The notes: generated by a model from the letters alone, not told the origin. DNA of 64,000 nt from Collybia mongolica (GCA_013420905.1 JAAXNY010000009.1:2852001-2916000); one strand, 5' to 3'; shown: positions 33,101 through 45,119, numbered from the stretch's first letter. A program made the numbers and translations.

Positions 33101-34087
33101 CTTTACCTCCAGCATGTGTGGAAGTTGCACGGCTTACCGAAGGCTATGGTCTCCGACCGAGGGGTACAGTTCGTGGCGGAATTCACAAGGGAGTTATATC
33201 GCATGCTTGATATTAAACTCACAGCGTCTACGGCGTACCACCCACAGACAGACGGACAGACCGAGCGAGTGAACCAGGAACTGGAGCAGTATCTCCAGTT
33301 ATTCGTCAGCGAGCGACAGGACAACTGGGTCGACCTTTTACCGCTCGCCGAATTCCAGTACAATAACCACGTCCACTCCTCGACACAGCACTCGCCGTTC
33401 TTCCTGGACACCAGTCGACATCCATGCATGGGCTTCGAACCACAGACCGCACCATCCCGGCTGGAAACCGCGAACAAATTCCGCGACCGAATGAAGGACA
33501 CCCTCGAGGAAGCCCATGCCGCATTAGCCAAAGCCAAGGACGAGATGGCGATGTACTACAATCGCCGCCGAAACCCAACACCCGACTACCAGGTTGGAGA
33601 CTGGATGTATTTGGATTCGCGCGACATTCGTATCACTCGACCGTCGCAGAAACTGGCTCACCGCTACATCGGGCCCTACCCCATCGAAGCCAAGGTTGGA
33701 TCGCATGCCTACCGCCTCAAACTTCCGCCGGCGCTATCGCGCATCCACCTGGTCTTCCATGTTGTCAAACTCCTACCCGCGCCGCACGACCCAATACCCG
33801 GTAGAACGGTCACCGAAGTCCCTGAACCCACTCTCATAGACGGTGAGGTACATTATGAGGTTCAGGAGATCATGGACAGCCGGATTTACAGGAACAAGCT
33901 GCAGTACCTGATCGCCTGGAAGGGCTACAGCTACGAACAGAACACCTGGGAACCTGCCGACAAGGTGAATGCGGACGAGTTGGTCGCCGAATTCTACAGA
34001 CGCAACCCCAGAGCACCGCGACTCGTACAACGCGTCCAATTCGCACAGATCCCGTTCCAACGCTGGCGTGAAGACACGCGAACCTAG
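30122..34087 (+). pseudogene. pol: Gypsy-2 Pol (PR-RT-RNaseH-IN-chromodomain), one stop
   Basis: Frame 2, entered by slippage. Protease LVDSGATGLFID (~30412); RT with YIDDIL at 31649; RNase H ADSSDFATGAVL and TDHKNLEYF; integrase HHCC (HHDSRIAGH...CDLC), core VDFIVELP, VSDRGVQF, HPQTDGQTERVNQE; chromodomain YEVQEIMDSRIYRNKLQYL...YEQNTWEP. TGA at 32450-32452 follows DALSR where Gypsy-1 has DALSRRSDY, so CGA became TGA. Stop at 34085-34087, then the polypurine tract. Integrase and RT motifs are complete. Chromodomain integrases usually steer insertion to marked chromatin. Confidence 0.92.
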
Positions 34088-34098
34088 AAGGGGGGTAA

Positions 34099-34546
34099 TG
34101 TAAGGGGAACTCCATTTCCGCCTCACTTCGCCGATCTAGCCTTACTTCGCCAAATCTCACTCCGCCGACTTCTACTTCGCTGATTCGCGACTCAGTCATC
34201 CCGCCGACTTATGATACAATTTCTCTGCTTACTTCGCGCTCACTCAATTACATTCACTACATCGCACGTTCATTACCTACGCCCACACGCACCCCCACTC
34301 TCTACTTCGCGCGCAGTTCGCCGCCGGACTTCGCACTTGTTTGGACTATCAAGGGCACGGTCACGTGACCTTCGCTAGCCCAACGCGTGTCGTCGTACCG
34401 CACCGGGAATGTGTATTTAATGTAGTACTAGGTATATAGCACACCCCCCCTGATGGAGGCTCCTCAGAGTATTCTCTTAGGATCCCCTCCTCAGCGTCGG
34501 CCCGCTCTACTAAGTTCGCGCACACTCCGCCGGAGTTGCCCTTACA
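34099..34546 (+). repeat. Gypsy-2 3' LTR
   Basis: 448 bp. At two CpG sites the two LTRs have decayed on opposite strands (CCAATT/CTGATT and GTGCAC/GCACAC), implying CG before insertion. Confidence 0.95.
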
Positions 34547-35299
34547 CTACCGCGCCCATTTCATGGATTGCGCTATCGATCGCTATGACAGTGACATCCC
34601 TCCTGCTGACATTTACAACATTAACATACTCAAATCAATGCGAATGGCCAATATCACATGGAAAGAGGTTGACACAACCATGATCCGGAATTGTTGGCAG
34701 AAGTCTGGCATTCTCCCTGACAGTCTTCTCAATCCTAACTCCACTCCCAATGCTCCAGCTATCCGCATATCATCCCTTCTAAACAAACCTGCCGACCTGG
34801 TCACTGCTGCAGAGAACAATGTTTCTGCTTCCCTAGATCATCTTGAGGAAATTGGTGTCCTGCAGCAGGGTAATCAGAAGGATTTGACTGAGTTGCTCAA
34901 CCCAGTCAATGGGGACAATACTTACAGTGAAGTGACAGACAAGGAGATCTACAAGGCAGTGTTAGAAAGGCGCAACGCAGCGCAGCAGGCAGTGATCAAT
35001 GGGGATGACGACTCAGATAGTGACTCTGCAGAGAAGAAGCCATCTCGTCACAAGGCATTATCTGCTGCCTTGACAATCCAAAAATATGTTGCAGATCTTG
35101 ATGAGCCATTTGCGTGCAAGTTGGAGGGGCTCCTTGCAAGTTTCGGCTGTCAAACATGCCTCGACAGGCTCAACTCACTTAAACCTACAACTATTACCAA
35201 TTATTTTACTTAGAAATCATATATACACCATGCAAATACCTTAGAACTATGTATAATAGCCCAAATACAACATAATGACCAAATACAAGCTGTTTAACT

Positions 35300-35393
35300 G
35301 ACCCTATAATGACCCCTCCCGAAACCCATACTCTGTGATAACCCATACTTTTCAGCTTCCACCGAGGGCCATGGGTTATGGCAGGTTTGACTG
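35300..35393 (-). repeat. pogo right terminal repeat region
   Basis: The reverse complement starts CAGTCAAACCTGCCATAAC and contains GGTGGAAGCTG and two ATAACCCATA-type motifs, mirroring the left end. Confidence 0.75.
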
Positions 35394-35395
35394 TA

Positions 35396-36326
35396 CCCAG
35401 TTAGTTAGTCCAGCCACAGGCCACAAAAAAAAATGGACCCCTCTGGGACATGGCTTAAAAACATCAACTTGGGGCTATTAGAACCTGAATAGGGTACACA
35501 AGACAAGTGAAAATGAATCTATGACTTAGTATAGCTCTGCAAGATACAGAAATTGGAGAGAAATGACTGATTTGTACATTTTACAAGTGATTGAGCACAG
35601 TGATGGCCAGCCATACACACAATCCAGCATCTTCAACTTGTGACCAATAGCTTCAAATCAGTCTGTAATCTAATCAAGACCATGACGCCAAGTAACAGCA
35701 GTCTGGTGAGTCTCAAAAGTTGCAGATGTGCAGGTATACTCACATCAAAGAACCAATTCAGCCAGCCATCCTGCCTGTTCTTGACACAGAGGTTATGTGG
35801 TGTACCTTGGTGTAAGCAGGCAGGCTGTGAGACTCAATGGGTAAGTTTAATCCCCTCAAAGTGTTATAAATCTTATCATATAACTCACTTCATGGGTCCA
35901 GTATCACCTCCAATGTGTTGGCCGTGAGCTGGAACCTCGAAACTGGGTGTGTGCGGCTTGTGAAGCTTCTGGGGGCAATCGGGGAGGCAAGAGGGCGAAG
36001 AGATAAGGAAGGCATGATGTCATATTATTATATTTAGACATGTGCCTTATTATGTAAGTTAGTTAGTCCACCTTCAGAGGCCTTACCAAAAAAATTGGCC
36101 CTGGTTAAATTTTTTTGATCCCGGTGCCCCCTTGAGGAGGCACTGAATTCACACGTACACATTTGCCCGATTGTCTGATCATGACCATCAACGAGTCACG
36201 GGTGCGATTTTGCCAACCTTACAACGCATGGCATTTCCTTCCTTAAACCTCCGGTGAAAACCATATCCGGAGCTTCTTAAGTATACACTACTCGTTACTC
36301 ACTGGACCCACATCTCTCATTCGCTG
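35396..36326. other. Repeat-rich spacer after pogo
   Basis: No gene seen. GTTAGTTAGTCCA occurs at 35400 and 36057, each followed by a GGCC and A-rich stretch, so a short direct repeat is present. GATCCCGGTGCCCCCTTG near 36118-36135 is the inverse of CAAGGGGGCACTGGGATC near 26554. Confidence 0.35.
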
Positions 36327-36968
36327 ATGTCTGAAGAGTTAGAAATTAAAGAAAAAAAAGATACGCCTGCTCAGTCCCTTGACGGGATTGACTCCAGTAG
36401 GGCTCTTGAGAACCTAAAGACTTTTCCCCCTCCAGGGAACCCCCCCAGGTCTCATCGGTGGTGGCAAATGTACAGCCTGCGGCCAGATGTTCAGATTGCG
36501 AAGTCCGAGCGGCGAGTACTCTGGGGTTGGCAAAACTACGCTCATCATCGCCCGACGTTTGTCGAAGCAAAAATCCTGGATGATGGCCGGTTGCGAGAGA
36601 TGGAAGATCTGCTGAAATCGGAACATGAGTTGTGAGTACCTGTTAAGTCCTGAACAGGTACAAAATGATCTGAAGTAGTTTAGGTATTTGGACAGGTTGG
36701 CGGAAGTGAAATCAGGCAAAATAAAATCACGATGGAAATTTCGAAACTCTGTGAACCAGCTCGCCGAAGTCGGACGCCGATATCAAAAGGATTCGAAAGT
36801 AAGGTTATCATCCTGGGAGAGGAGTCAGACTGACATTCGTGGATTTAGTACTTCACAGATTCCGCGATACAAGAGATACAGGCAAGGTCTATTGGTCGCC
36901 CTCATTACCCTAAAGCAGAGACGTCTCCATCAATAACTCAACCTAGAAATATACATTTCGTCAACTAG
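36327..36968 (+). CDS. Hypothetical protein, three exons
   Basis: Exons 36327-36631, 36684-36798 and 36849-36968; introns of 52 and 50 bp with GT-AG ends. The joined frame is 180 codons (179 aa). The protein is charged and partly helical: MSEELEIKEKKDTPAQS at the start, then WWQMYSLRPDVQIAKSERRVLWGWQNY, DDGRLREMEDLLKSEHELYLDRLAEVK and RWKFRNSVNQLAEVGRRYQK. No signal peptide, membrane helix or known motif was seen. I do not recognise it. Clean splice phases through all three exons support a real gene; it could also be a fragment of a larger one. Confidence 0.5.
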
Positions 36969-39135
36969 ATCAAAGTCGAGAGTGTATGTCTCAGCCGCGC
37001 TTTCTTCTTCAATTGGTAACGATGAAGCCGGCATCGCAAGGTGAAATACGCAGCGACGCATTCCTCAATCGATATAAGTGAAGCACACCAGCTGGAAAGC
37101 CAACCTACTTCGGCAGGAGAGTCTTCTGGATCACGTTCAAGGCATACATTGAAAGGCAGATCTTTCAATGGCTGGTGAATTTGGTTCCAGGCGGATGGCA
37201 CAGCATGGACATGGTAGCCTCATGAGAGAGTAATTTCGCACAGACTGGTGTAAAAGAGAACTATTTATGTTCAAACTTGTACGATCCATTTTCCATTTGC
37301 TTATAACATGTCGTGTTGTGGGTCCAATGTAGGGCGCAGTAGTCACCGGAATCATTTCTCAGCTCGAAAGTTTGAGCCCCACGTAGAGGCAGAGGAACTG
37401 TGCGCTGCTTGTCATGCAAATTCCCCAAGACCGAGGCAGCGAGGAGTAGGCTGAACGTTTAATGAGACGTAATTTGTCATATGATATATGGGTGCTATCA
37501 TGATTACATACCTAGGTTGATACGGAGTACCGATTGAGCATCAGGACGGGGATGGTTGCGATCAATATATGCTTCTTTCACCTGGAATGTTGTCCTGGCT
37601 GGGGATCGAGGGTTGACATAATGAGGAACGAAAGGGGTTGACGTATGAAGTGTTTTTATCTTCACATATTAGGTGGAGGACAAGCGTATCGAAGGCTATC
37701 AGTTGGTTCATTTTGGAGATTTAGTGTGGTTTGTGGGTGCATCAGATCTCAACTCGGGCCGCCATTTGATGTAAAACATAGACATCCTTCGAATGGGCTG
37801 TAAGTGTGCGTTAGTTTAAACGACGACATGCTGATACTTCGGATATTCGGGGATTGCCATTCCGTCTAGTCTTTCGACTGGAATAAGGTCCCTACGAGTT
37901 GTGGCTCCCACTTAGATTGGATTGACTCCCGGGAGTAGATCCTTCAGCTTCTGCTGTGTCCTCATATCCTCATAGTCTGTGGCATCCTGAGCAAAGACCT
38001 GAAGGAACCTTCATCGTACCAGTGAGAATTCAATACCATCTGCGCTGATGAGGAGGTCGGAGGTTGTCGTTAATTCTTCCTGGCGGTATCTGGCTGTATG
38101 AACGAAGACACTTGGAACTTCTATGTATACCGCCAGGAGTACGGTCCATGACACTCCCCTGACCCCGGATTTGACAATTACACAATCTCGTTGTTGGTTG
38201 ACATTTCAGCGCCCTGACTTCCCAAATTTACTCGACTATCTTTCACCCACAGTACGCATATATCATAAACTTCAGGACGGTCGCTTCTCCTGAACGTAAA
38301 CACATGTACCCACTCGATATCGCTCAGTTGACATCGTCTTGTTGAGGGATCTACCCCACCAGCGTTGTTGTTTGACTGGGATGGTGCTTCCGACGCTAAT
38401 TTCTGACGTCCCAGTACATCCAGTACATTCCGTAGGCGAGGCCATATACCGATCCCAGCACCAACAGAAGAAAACTTGCTTGCTGCCCCGTACAGCCCCA
38501 CTTTAATATCGGCATAGCGATTCTAGCTAAGGCAACATTAAGGCCTGTCACACCAGCATGACCAAAGGGGGGGGGGGGTTCTAGTTTAATATTATAACAT
38601 CTTGAGAGCCGATAAATGCGGCATACTAAACAATCATCTTGAACTTGCGTTCGCCATCCAACCTGCTGAGCGCCCCAGAAGTCTGGACAGTTAAGGCAAG
38701 ACTTGTGGGTAGATAAGGGCATAACAAAGAACTTGAAACTCCTTGAGAAAGAGATCCCCTGGCTTCGATTGGGCAGGTTTTCTTCGGAGTGCTTGCCAGA
38801 TCATGAAGGTAAAGTCGTCCCTCTAACTCGATCCCATCAAAAAGTAGTGCTGCCGGAAGGCCCAGAAGTGGCGGAGGCGGGTCAGCCGGCTGGGAAATAC
38901 AAATATTTCATAAATATTTTTACTTTCGGCTTTTCCCGCTTCTTGACCTGTGGTAGGTCAGGAAGTTGAATCTCCGGAATTAAACTAAATAAGTTCAAGG
39001 TAAAGCTAACCCTAACTATTGACGTGACCTCCGCTTTTTGAAAAATGGGACTTGGCTTTTTCGCTTGCCGAGCTTTTTTCCGCGCCCGTGCGCATCAGTA
39101 CTTTCAGGCGTTTACTTTTTTCAAACTGTGCGAGC
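36969..39135. other. Unresolved 2.2 kb
   Basis: Minus-strand frames at 37201-36965 (78 codons) and 38722-38178 contain coding-like stretches. I could not link them by splice sites or to a family. An 11-G run lies at 38567-38577. No transposon ends were seen. Confidence 0.3.
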
Positions 39136-39252
39136 ACTTTATTAATTTCGTGTTAGCTTCAAACACTCAACGACCAATCCTTACTCACAAGCGACAAGCA
39201 TCTCGCACGCTCAAAGCGCTAGCTTTGAATTAGATTTGCGCCCGTCGTGGTG
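39136..39252 (+). repeat. Direct repeat, copy A
   Basis: 117 bp, ACTTTATTAATTTCG to GTCGTGGTG, aligning to 41212-41329 with shared blocks TTAGCTTCAA, CATCTCGCACG and CCGTCGTGGTG. Confidence 0.6.
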
Positions 39253-39949
39253 CTCCAACTGGCGAGCTGTGTGTCGAAAAATTATCTGCAAGATACTCTC
39301 CTGAGGCTCTGTATTTTCCATAACGGCTCAATTGAACCAACCTTTCACGCCCAGGATGGACCTGTAGTCCTGCACGATATCTCCTTCGATCTTAGATCTG
39401 GTGAACGAATCGGCGTTGTTGGTTGCACAGGCAGCGGAAAAAGTTCCTTGATGCTCTCGCTCTTCCGGTGCATCCCATACGAACGGAGAACTATTCTACG
39501 ATGGGCTACCAACCTTGACTCTCAATCTTGATACACTCTGGAGTCAAGTGATGATCATTCCGCAAGTGGTAAGCTATCCCTATTCCCTTTTTGACCTCGA
39601 AAATTTGATAAATGACTTCCTTTGTAAAGAATGGTTATCTGACGCTACGTTAAATGCAGCGTTACGTGATGCCGGGCTCTATTCTACCAGAAAGAATATA
39701 ACGATAGCAGGATTACCTTCCTCATTTATTTCACGACTTTACATAGATGGTACTCGGTGCAGGCCGGATTGTGCGTTCTGTCCCGAGTATGCATCATAAA
39801 GCACTCAACAAATACTTCACAGATTGAATTCGACCGCCCGAGTCAGCTCCTTTTGAAAAAGGCTGGATTCTTCAGATCTCTTGTGGACGAGTCACGAGAG
39901 CGGAGACAGAGAAGCATTGTATGCGGCAACAAACCGTTAAACTTGTGAA
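39247..39949 (+). pseudogene. ABC transporter (MRP/ABCC-type) second nucleotide-binding domain, remnant
   Basis: The sequence starts with [22 protein letters not shown] and Walker [11 protein letters not shown] (39420-39450). After a frame change at ~39515 it reads [17 protein letters not shown], where family members have LRSQVTIIPQ, and DATLNAALRDAGL. After another break it ends FDRPSQLLLKKAGFFRSLVDES, the usual C-terminus of full-length ABCC exporters. The LSGGQ signature, Walker B and H-loop are missing. There are no transmembrane domains upstream. It lies next to the P450 pair, so a lost detoxification or metabolite-export gene is plausible. It is a dead fragment. Confidence 0.75.
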
Positions 39950-41714
39950 TGAGGGTAGCGTCAAAAGTTAGTGCAACCATAAAATGGCGAACTGGCAATT
40001 GACGTCGAAGACTGCTGACATATCGGTCCGTTTTTTTGATAGCGATCTATACAATTATAACTAACAGACTTGTTGTGTGGTGCATATACAAGGCCTTGCG
40101 TGTTACTCAAATTCCTAAAGAAGGCGTGCGGCCAACTGTGCAGTCAAGTTATCTGGCAATTTGGTTATTGAGTGCGAAGCTCCTTTCTACTTCTGACAAA
40201 AGTGGTCCTTCTAGGTCGAGGAGTTCTATTAAGCGTTTGAGTGTTTCTTTTCGGTGGGGTCCCCAACGCGCCACATGAGGCAACTAGGTATGTGGGGCCT
40301 GCCACCCTGATAACGCAACAGAAGTTTATCTAGAAGGCCTTTGAATATTCCCTCTGCTTCCAGCCTTGCTTCCTTTCCAAGTGCTGTGCTGGCTGCTTTA
40401 ATGTCTCGGACGATGCGGGGAGCTTAGGTACCAGATTTTCAACTCTAATGAGCATGGTGAAAATCTGGAGAGGGGAAAACGGACGAGATCTCAAAGATAA
40501 CAGTTGAATTCCAATACGTACTATTGCTAGTAGGGTAGGGTTTAGAAGTATGTCGATTGAATCAACAAGCTAACAAATCGAGATGCTGAATGACAGCGGC
40601 CTAGAAGGTGAAATTAGTTATATTGGGAGCGAAAGGTTGACAAGTTAATGCATATATGACGATAGAATCAAGGATACGTTCCTGTAGTGATTCACATCAT
40701 AGATTGAATGATATGATATACGGCATGTAGTGGAATGAACTTGAATCTTATATTGAGACTTGCAACCCAGTGCGTCAGGTTCGACTAATCGAAGCTCAGG
40801 CTTTTTTTGGTTATTGACGAACAGTCGGTTACACGCCTCCAGTTGTTGCAAGTGCACCGCGATGTCATATCCAGGGGTCAATCCCTGTTTCGGATGATCG
40901 GATCTCAAGGTTTTAGTGCGCTATACGATAACTTCTCAATCAATAGCTACGTTGGAGAATTTGGCGCCACTAAATGTGCACTCGTTGATCCGTGCATAGC
41001 GATTTCCTTGTGATAATGGGAGGCGAGGATTGCAGAGCAGTTTGTAGGGGCTTGACATCAATAGTAAGGCGACGGAGCGAATTCGAAGAATGGGCCGAAC
41101 TCGGAGCGAACAAATCAGAACCATGAGTACGTAATTTTACATGGCGATTAGGGCCACGACCGCTCGACTCCTCCAATTTCGAGGATTCCGTCAATTTCCT
41201 CCCGCCCGACCACTTTATCAAAGTTGTCTTAGCTTCAATTGCACACTCATCATTCCAAGATTCCTGAACGACAGGCATCTCGCACGTTCAAACTGGTAAC
41301 TTTGAACTAAATTTGTGTCCGTCGTGGTGAACCGCATGGTTGACCTGGTTATTGGCGGGCCCCTCCGCCCCTCAAACTAGGACGGAGCTCTAAAATAATT
41401 TGGCTGGAGAAGAAACTCAAGACTTATGTGCAAGAGCAAGGAACACTGCAGGTTAGGGCACGGTCACTCATGAATGGGCCTCATGGATTTTTAGCTCCAG
41501 TTGGTACTCTGAAATTCGGCTCTTTGTCCGTCATTAGCATGTTTAGCAACATGAAATACCCGGAGTCATTTTCTGCTGCCGATTAAAAAAAAACACAACC
41601 TGAACACGATGGGAGAAAACGTATTAAATAACGACGCTACCATGGACACAGAGAACCTGTCCCGATTTTAAAGATTTTGACCCTCGTCAAATCCCTGTCA
41701 TCCAGTTTCCAGCA
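39950..41714. other. Intergenic, upstream of P450 copy 1
   Basis: No gene seen. It contains direct repeat copy B (41212-41329). TATTAAATA at about 41621 is a possible promoter element for the P450. Confidence 0.35.
41212..41329 (+). repeat. Direct repeat, copy B
   Basis: 118 bp homologous to 39136-39252 in the same orientation. It lies 385 bp before the P450 start, as copy A overlaps the start of the ABC fragment. Confidence 0.6.
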
Positions 41715-44185
41715 ATGCGGACTGCTCTCCTGCTGGCTTTCTTCATTATCGTCCTCTATGTCGTGCGAAGGCTTATTGACCACTTACGGGCGGTGCGGTC
41801 CATTGGGTTCGAATTGTACTTCTTTCTCAGTGATATATTATTGAAAGGAGTATGAACACTAGGAATCACCCTGGATATCGAACATTGCTCTCGCAATCGA
41901 GTGTTTTATCGAATTTTCTGCCTCCTATCCCCGGGATAAGTCCCGGCAGAAACCATTTTTTCCGCCACAAATACAGAAGTGAGTTGACTTGTATGTCTGG
42001 CTGCGTTTGGAGCCTCGTTAAAACTGGTCTAGTGTTTGAATTTCACAATTGGGACATTCTTTCTGCGGTAGGTCTAATATGTATCGGGCCGCAATATGCG
42101 AGTGCTGATTTTTCGCCTCGAGGTGTCTGCTTGGCCACAGAGTAAAGCAGCCATTATTCTGGCGGGGACTTACCCGATCAAGGTTCATTCAATCTTGTGG
42201 CTGAAACAAGAACCTCCTGTTCATCACGACTTCAGGAAGTTTTGATGTCAAGGTCACGGTTCCCCAAACCCGTCCATATGTACAAGGTTCTCTTGACCTT
42301 CGGCCGCAATATCATAGCTTCAGAAGGAGAAGAATGGAAGAAATACCGAAAGGTTGCAGCTCCCACCTTCTCAGATGTGAGTTTGTGGCCACAATGATAT
42401 TCCGGTTTCGTTGATTTTGCCGTAGAGGAACAACAAATTGGTATGGGACGAGACAGTCAATGTCGTAAACGATCTGTTCCAGAACGTCTGGGGCAACCAG
42501 ACAACAATAACGACAGACCATTGTGTAGAAATAGCATTACCGGTGAGAGGGTCCCATTATTCACTCTCCTCATCCTGTTGACCCTTGTATTTAGATTGCG
42601 CTTTTTGTCATAGGCGCCGCAGGTTCGTCTTCATGACTTACACAGTTTATATATTGGCTGACTAGGTGTATTACTCAGGTTTTGGCCAAAGAATGTCGTG
42701 GCAGGATGACACAATTCGAAATATACCTGTTGGTCATCAAATGACCTTCAAAGATGCACTCCACAACGTCGCCGCTAATGTATTCTTAAAAGTCATTGTT
42801 CCTGACGCAGCACTTGGTTTCACGAAACGGACTAGAGCCATCAAACTTGCCTTTGACGAACTTCGCGTGCGTTTCCAAACCTTTCATCTGTAATCGGCGT
42901 ATGTAGCTAACATAATATAGCAATACATGTCAGAGATGATCAGAGATCGCCAAGCTTCTGAGAAGGACGAAAGATGTGATCTATTCAGCAGTCTCCTTGA
43001 CGCCAACAACTCAGATTCTGACAAAGCAAAACTCACCGAGAGTGAACTTGTCGGTACGTCACTGGTTGTTGTGGTTATCGTCACCTTTAGTGAACGAACG
43101 AAATTCCAGGAAATATCTTTCTCTTCCTCATCTCAGGACATGAAGTTAGTACACAATGAACTCTCACGCTTACATGTGCTGATAGTTTTACAGAGTACGG
43201 CGCATACTATATGCTTTGCACTTGCATTGCTCGCTCTATATGAGGGTGAGCAAGAAATCCTGTACCAACACATCAAGTCCGTACTTTCAGATGGCAGGAA
43301 TCCTGTACGTTGTTCCTTTCCCCAAAAATATATTAGTCATTGACCCATTAATGCAGACATACGACGATATGAATCTGTTGACACACTCTATGGCGTGAGT
43401 CTTCGTGTTTGCCATCCTATTAAATATGCTCATAATACTAGTGTCTACTATGAGACTTTACGGATGTTCCCACCCGTAAGTCTTCCTGATTTTCTTGAAA
43501 GATGCCCCCCATTCATTTCTGATACTCAAAGGTGACTGCGATTCCCAAGGAAAGTGCTGAGGACACTTTCCTGACAGCCACAAATGACCTGGGAGAGAAG
43601 AAACTTGTCCCGGTTCCGAGAGGAACAAATATCGTTATTGATATAGTCGCCCTGCATTACAACCGTATGTATAGCATCGTGGACGGTCAAACAGCCAAAG
43701 CTCATATTTTCTATAGCCCGATACTGGGAAGATCCCAATACCTTTAAGCCAGCCCGCTTTCTTGGGGATTGGCCTCGTGATGCATTCCTACCATTCAGTG
43801 CCGGTACGTAAAGGGCCGATGCGCTCCAATTTGTGTCTCTAATCTTGGATCAGGTGTGCGCGCTTGTCTAGGGCGAAAGTAGGTTGATCTCACATTGTCC
43901 TTTTTTCAATTGACCCACACCTACATTTGTCTAGGTTCTTCGAAACAGAAGGAATAGCAGTTTTGACGATGATAATATCGCGGTACAAAATCGAGGTGAA
44001 GGAAGAGCCACAATTTGCCGGCGAAACATTCGAAGTCAGACGAGATAGAATTTTGGCGTGTAAGGCTGGCCTTACCCTGACGTGCGTTATATGTTCTTTG
44101 AAATTGTGATCCTTAACTGATGTCTTGGACCAGTCCTACTCGGATGCCTCTCGTTTTCAAGTTACGGGACGTAAAATGCACGTAG
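41715..44185 (+). CDS. Cytochrome P450, copy 1
   Basis: Eighteen exons: 41715-41806, 41863-41978, 42033-42067, 42123-42182, 42236-42376, 42426-42542, 42595-42622, 42679-42866, 42921-43053, 43110-43144, 43194-43304, 43357-43394, 43442-43475, 43532-43664, 43717-43803, 43854-43878, 43935-44081, 44134-44185. All introns are GT-AG, 47-60 bp; the joined frame is 524 codons. An N-terminal membrane anchor (ALLLAFFIIVLYVV) places it on the ER. I-helix SGHEST (~312-317), E369xxR372 in YETLRMFPP, FKPARFLGDW, and the heme loop FSAGVRACLG with Cys454 are all present. It is a monooxygenase of the basidiomycete CYP4-clan/CYP5150-like look; the family is a guess and the substrate unknown. No lesion is seen. 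A close second copy follows 1.7 kb downstream. Confidence 0.88.
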
Positions 44186-45119
44186 TTTGTAGCGAGTATC
44201 AGGCTCATTAGTTCTTACTCTTCGCATGCTCTGAGCCACGGCATGGAAGAGTCACTCAGTATTTTGTATACGTGTCGTTACGCTGTATTTTATTTGTCCA
44301 CACCAAGAGGGAATAGTGTAGCATATCGTGTAATATTGATATAACAACGAACACTTGTTATATCTTAGAATTTTAACTCAGAGTTAATTATTGAACTGTT
44401 GCAAGTAAGATGCGTTCCTATATCGGTAATTGAAAAGGCACATCCATGAGATTACGACAATTGGACACGGAGGATGCAAGCCCGAGATTTGAGCCCCGAG
44501 GGATCCGAATTACATCTACATCTTTGTTCAGATTACAATCATTGAATTGCCCTGATGTTTCAGCCCCGACCCCCTACATGCTTGACAGGCCTCCTGTACG
44601 AAGCTTGATTATAATCTGAGGCAAAGTAAGCTCCAGCAAAGGGTAGTGTCATTTACAGGAAGAAGAGCGAGAAGACAATGGCACTGTTACTCGGCTGTGC
44701 TACTGTGGTGACAGTCTTTTGGTCAGAGGCGCGGGGATTTCGGAATTACAACATTTAATTTGCTCTCCGGATATGACTGCGTCCCGGTCATCCTGCCATC
44801 ACCGTACTCCAGCAGCCGTCGGCCTTCCCAAGATCACCAGTTCGCATCCGCTCCCTCTACACTCTAGCACTTTGCTGTCAATCCATTCCAGCTACTGAAG
44901 CTAGTACAAACTTGCTTCTATCTACCCAAGATTAGTAACATTGCTTAATTTATAATATTTAAGGATTTGCATATGTATTATTATATCTCGCATGGCGATT
45001 TTTATTCCAACCTTGTATGCTATAGGCTATGCCTTCCTAAAGATACGGATCACATAAATTGGTGCAGTTACATAACTGGTATGGACATTATCGTCGTTCA
45101 TGTAGGACGTGTTTTCCAT
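44186..45119. other. Spacer between the P450 copies
   Basis: No gene seen. It ends at the target duplication (45111-45119) of the MITE. Confidence 0.35.

Larger units (their letters stand above)
28366..34546 (+). mobile_element. Gypsy-2: full-length chromodomain Ty3/Gypsy retrotransposon
   Basis: 6,181 bp with two 448-bp LTRs (TGTAAGG...CTTACA) and target duplication CTACC (28361-28365, 34547-34551), lying inside the pogo transposase frame. Gag in frame 0, pol in the -1 frame. LTRs differ at 11 of 448 sites, 10 of them CpG transitions. Three TGA codons break gag and pol. Polypurine tract AGAAGGGGGG is at 34086-34095. Its G+C is visibly higher than in Gypsy-1. Confidence 0.95.
26902..35216 (+). 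pseudogene. pogo-family transposase (CENP-B HTH + DDE_1), interrupted
   Basis: Coding parts are 26902-~27205, 27261-~27888, ~27945-28365 and, beyond Gypsy-2, 34547-35213. Start MSRKPLEVLKAG at 26902, then TGA at 26944 in place of Arg. A psq/CENP-B N-terminal helix-turn-helix (QRIEILDWHHAQ...ISAWLKDK) and a Tc5-type HTH (MLELWVTKAM...VSGEILRQKW) follow. The catalytic triad is DDD: FNMDKTG, LFQDNFSAH and HVQPTDTG. The frame changes at ~27890-27945 and has TGA at 28098. Joining across Gypsy-2 through CTACC restores FKAHYRAHFMDCAIDRY exactly. It would cut and paste the element at TA sites. Exon borders 1-2 and 2-3 could not be settled. It is not functional. Confidence 0.85.
26589..35393 (+). mobile_element. 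pogo/Tigger-type DNA transposon, split by Gypsy-2
   Basis: Ends CAGTCAACCCTG (26589) and, on the other strand, CAGTCAAACCTG (35393), with TA on both sides (26587-26588, 35394-35395). That is the pogo signature. Subterminal ATAACCCATA motifs are repeated inside both ends. Without Gypsy-2 it is about 2.6 kb and encodes one DDD transposase. Stops and a frame break make this copy dead. Confidence 0.9.

Noticed and set aside
26552..36137. CAAGGGGGCAC(T/C)GGGATC in inverted orientation outside pogo as ends of a larger transposon
   Set aside because: Only ~20 bp match, no target duplication was found, and the pogo ends with TA fully explain the insertion.
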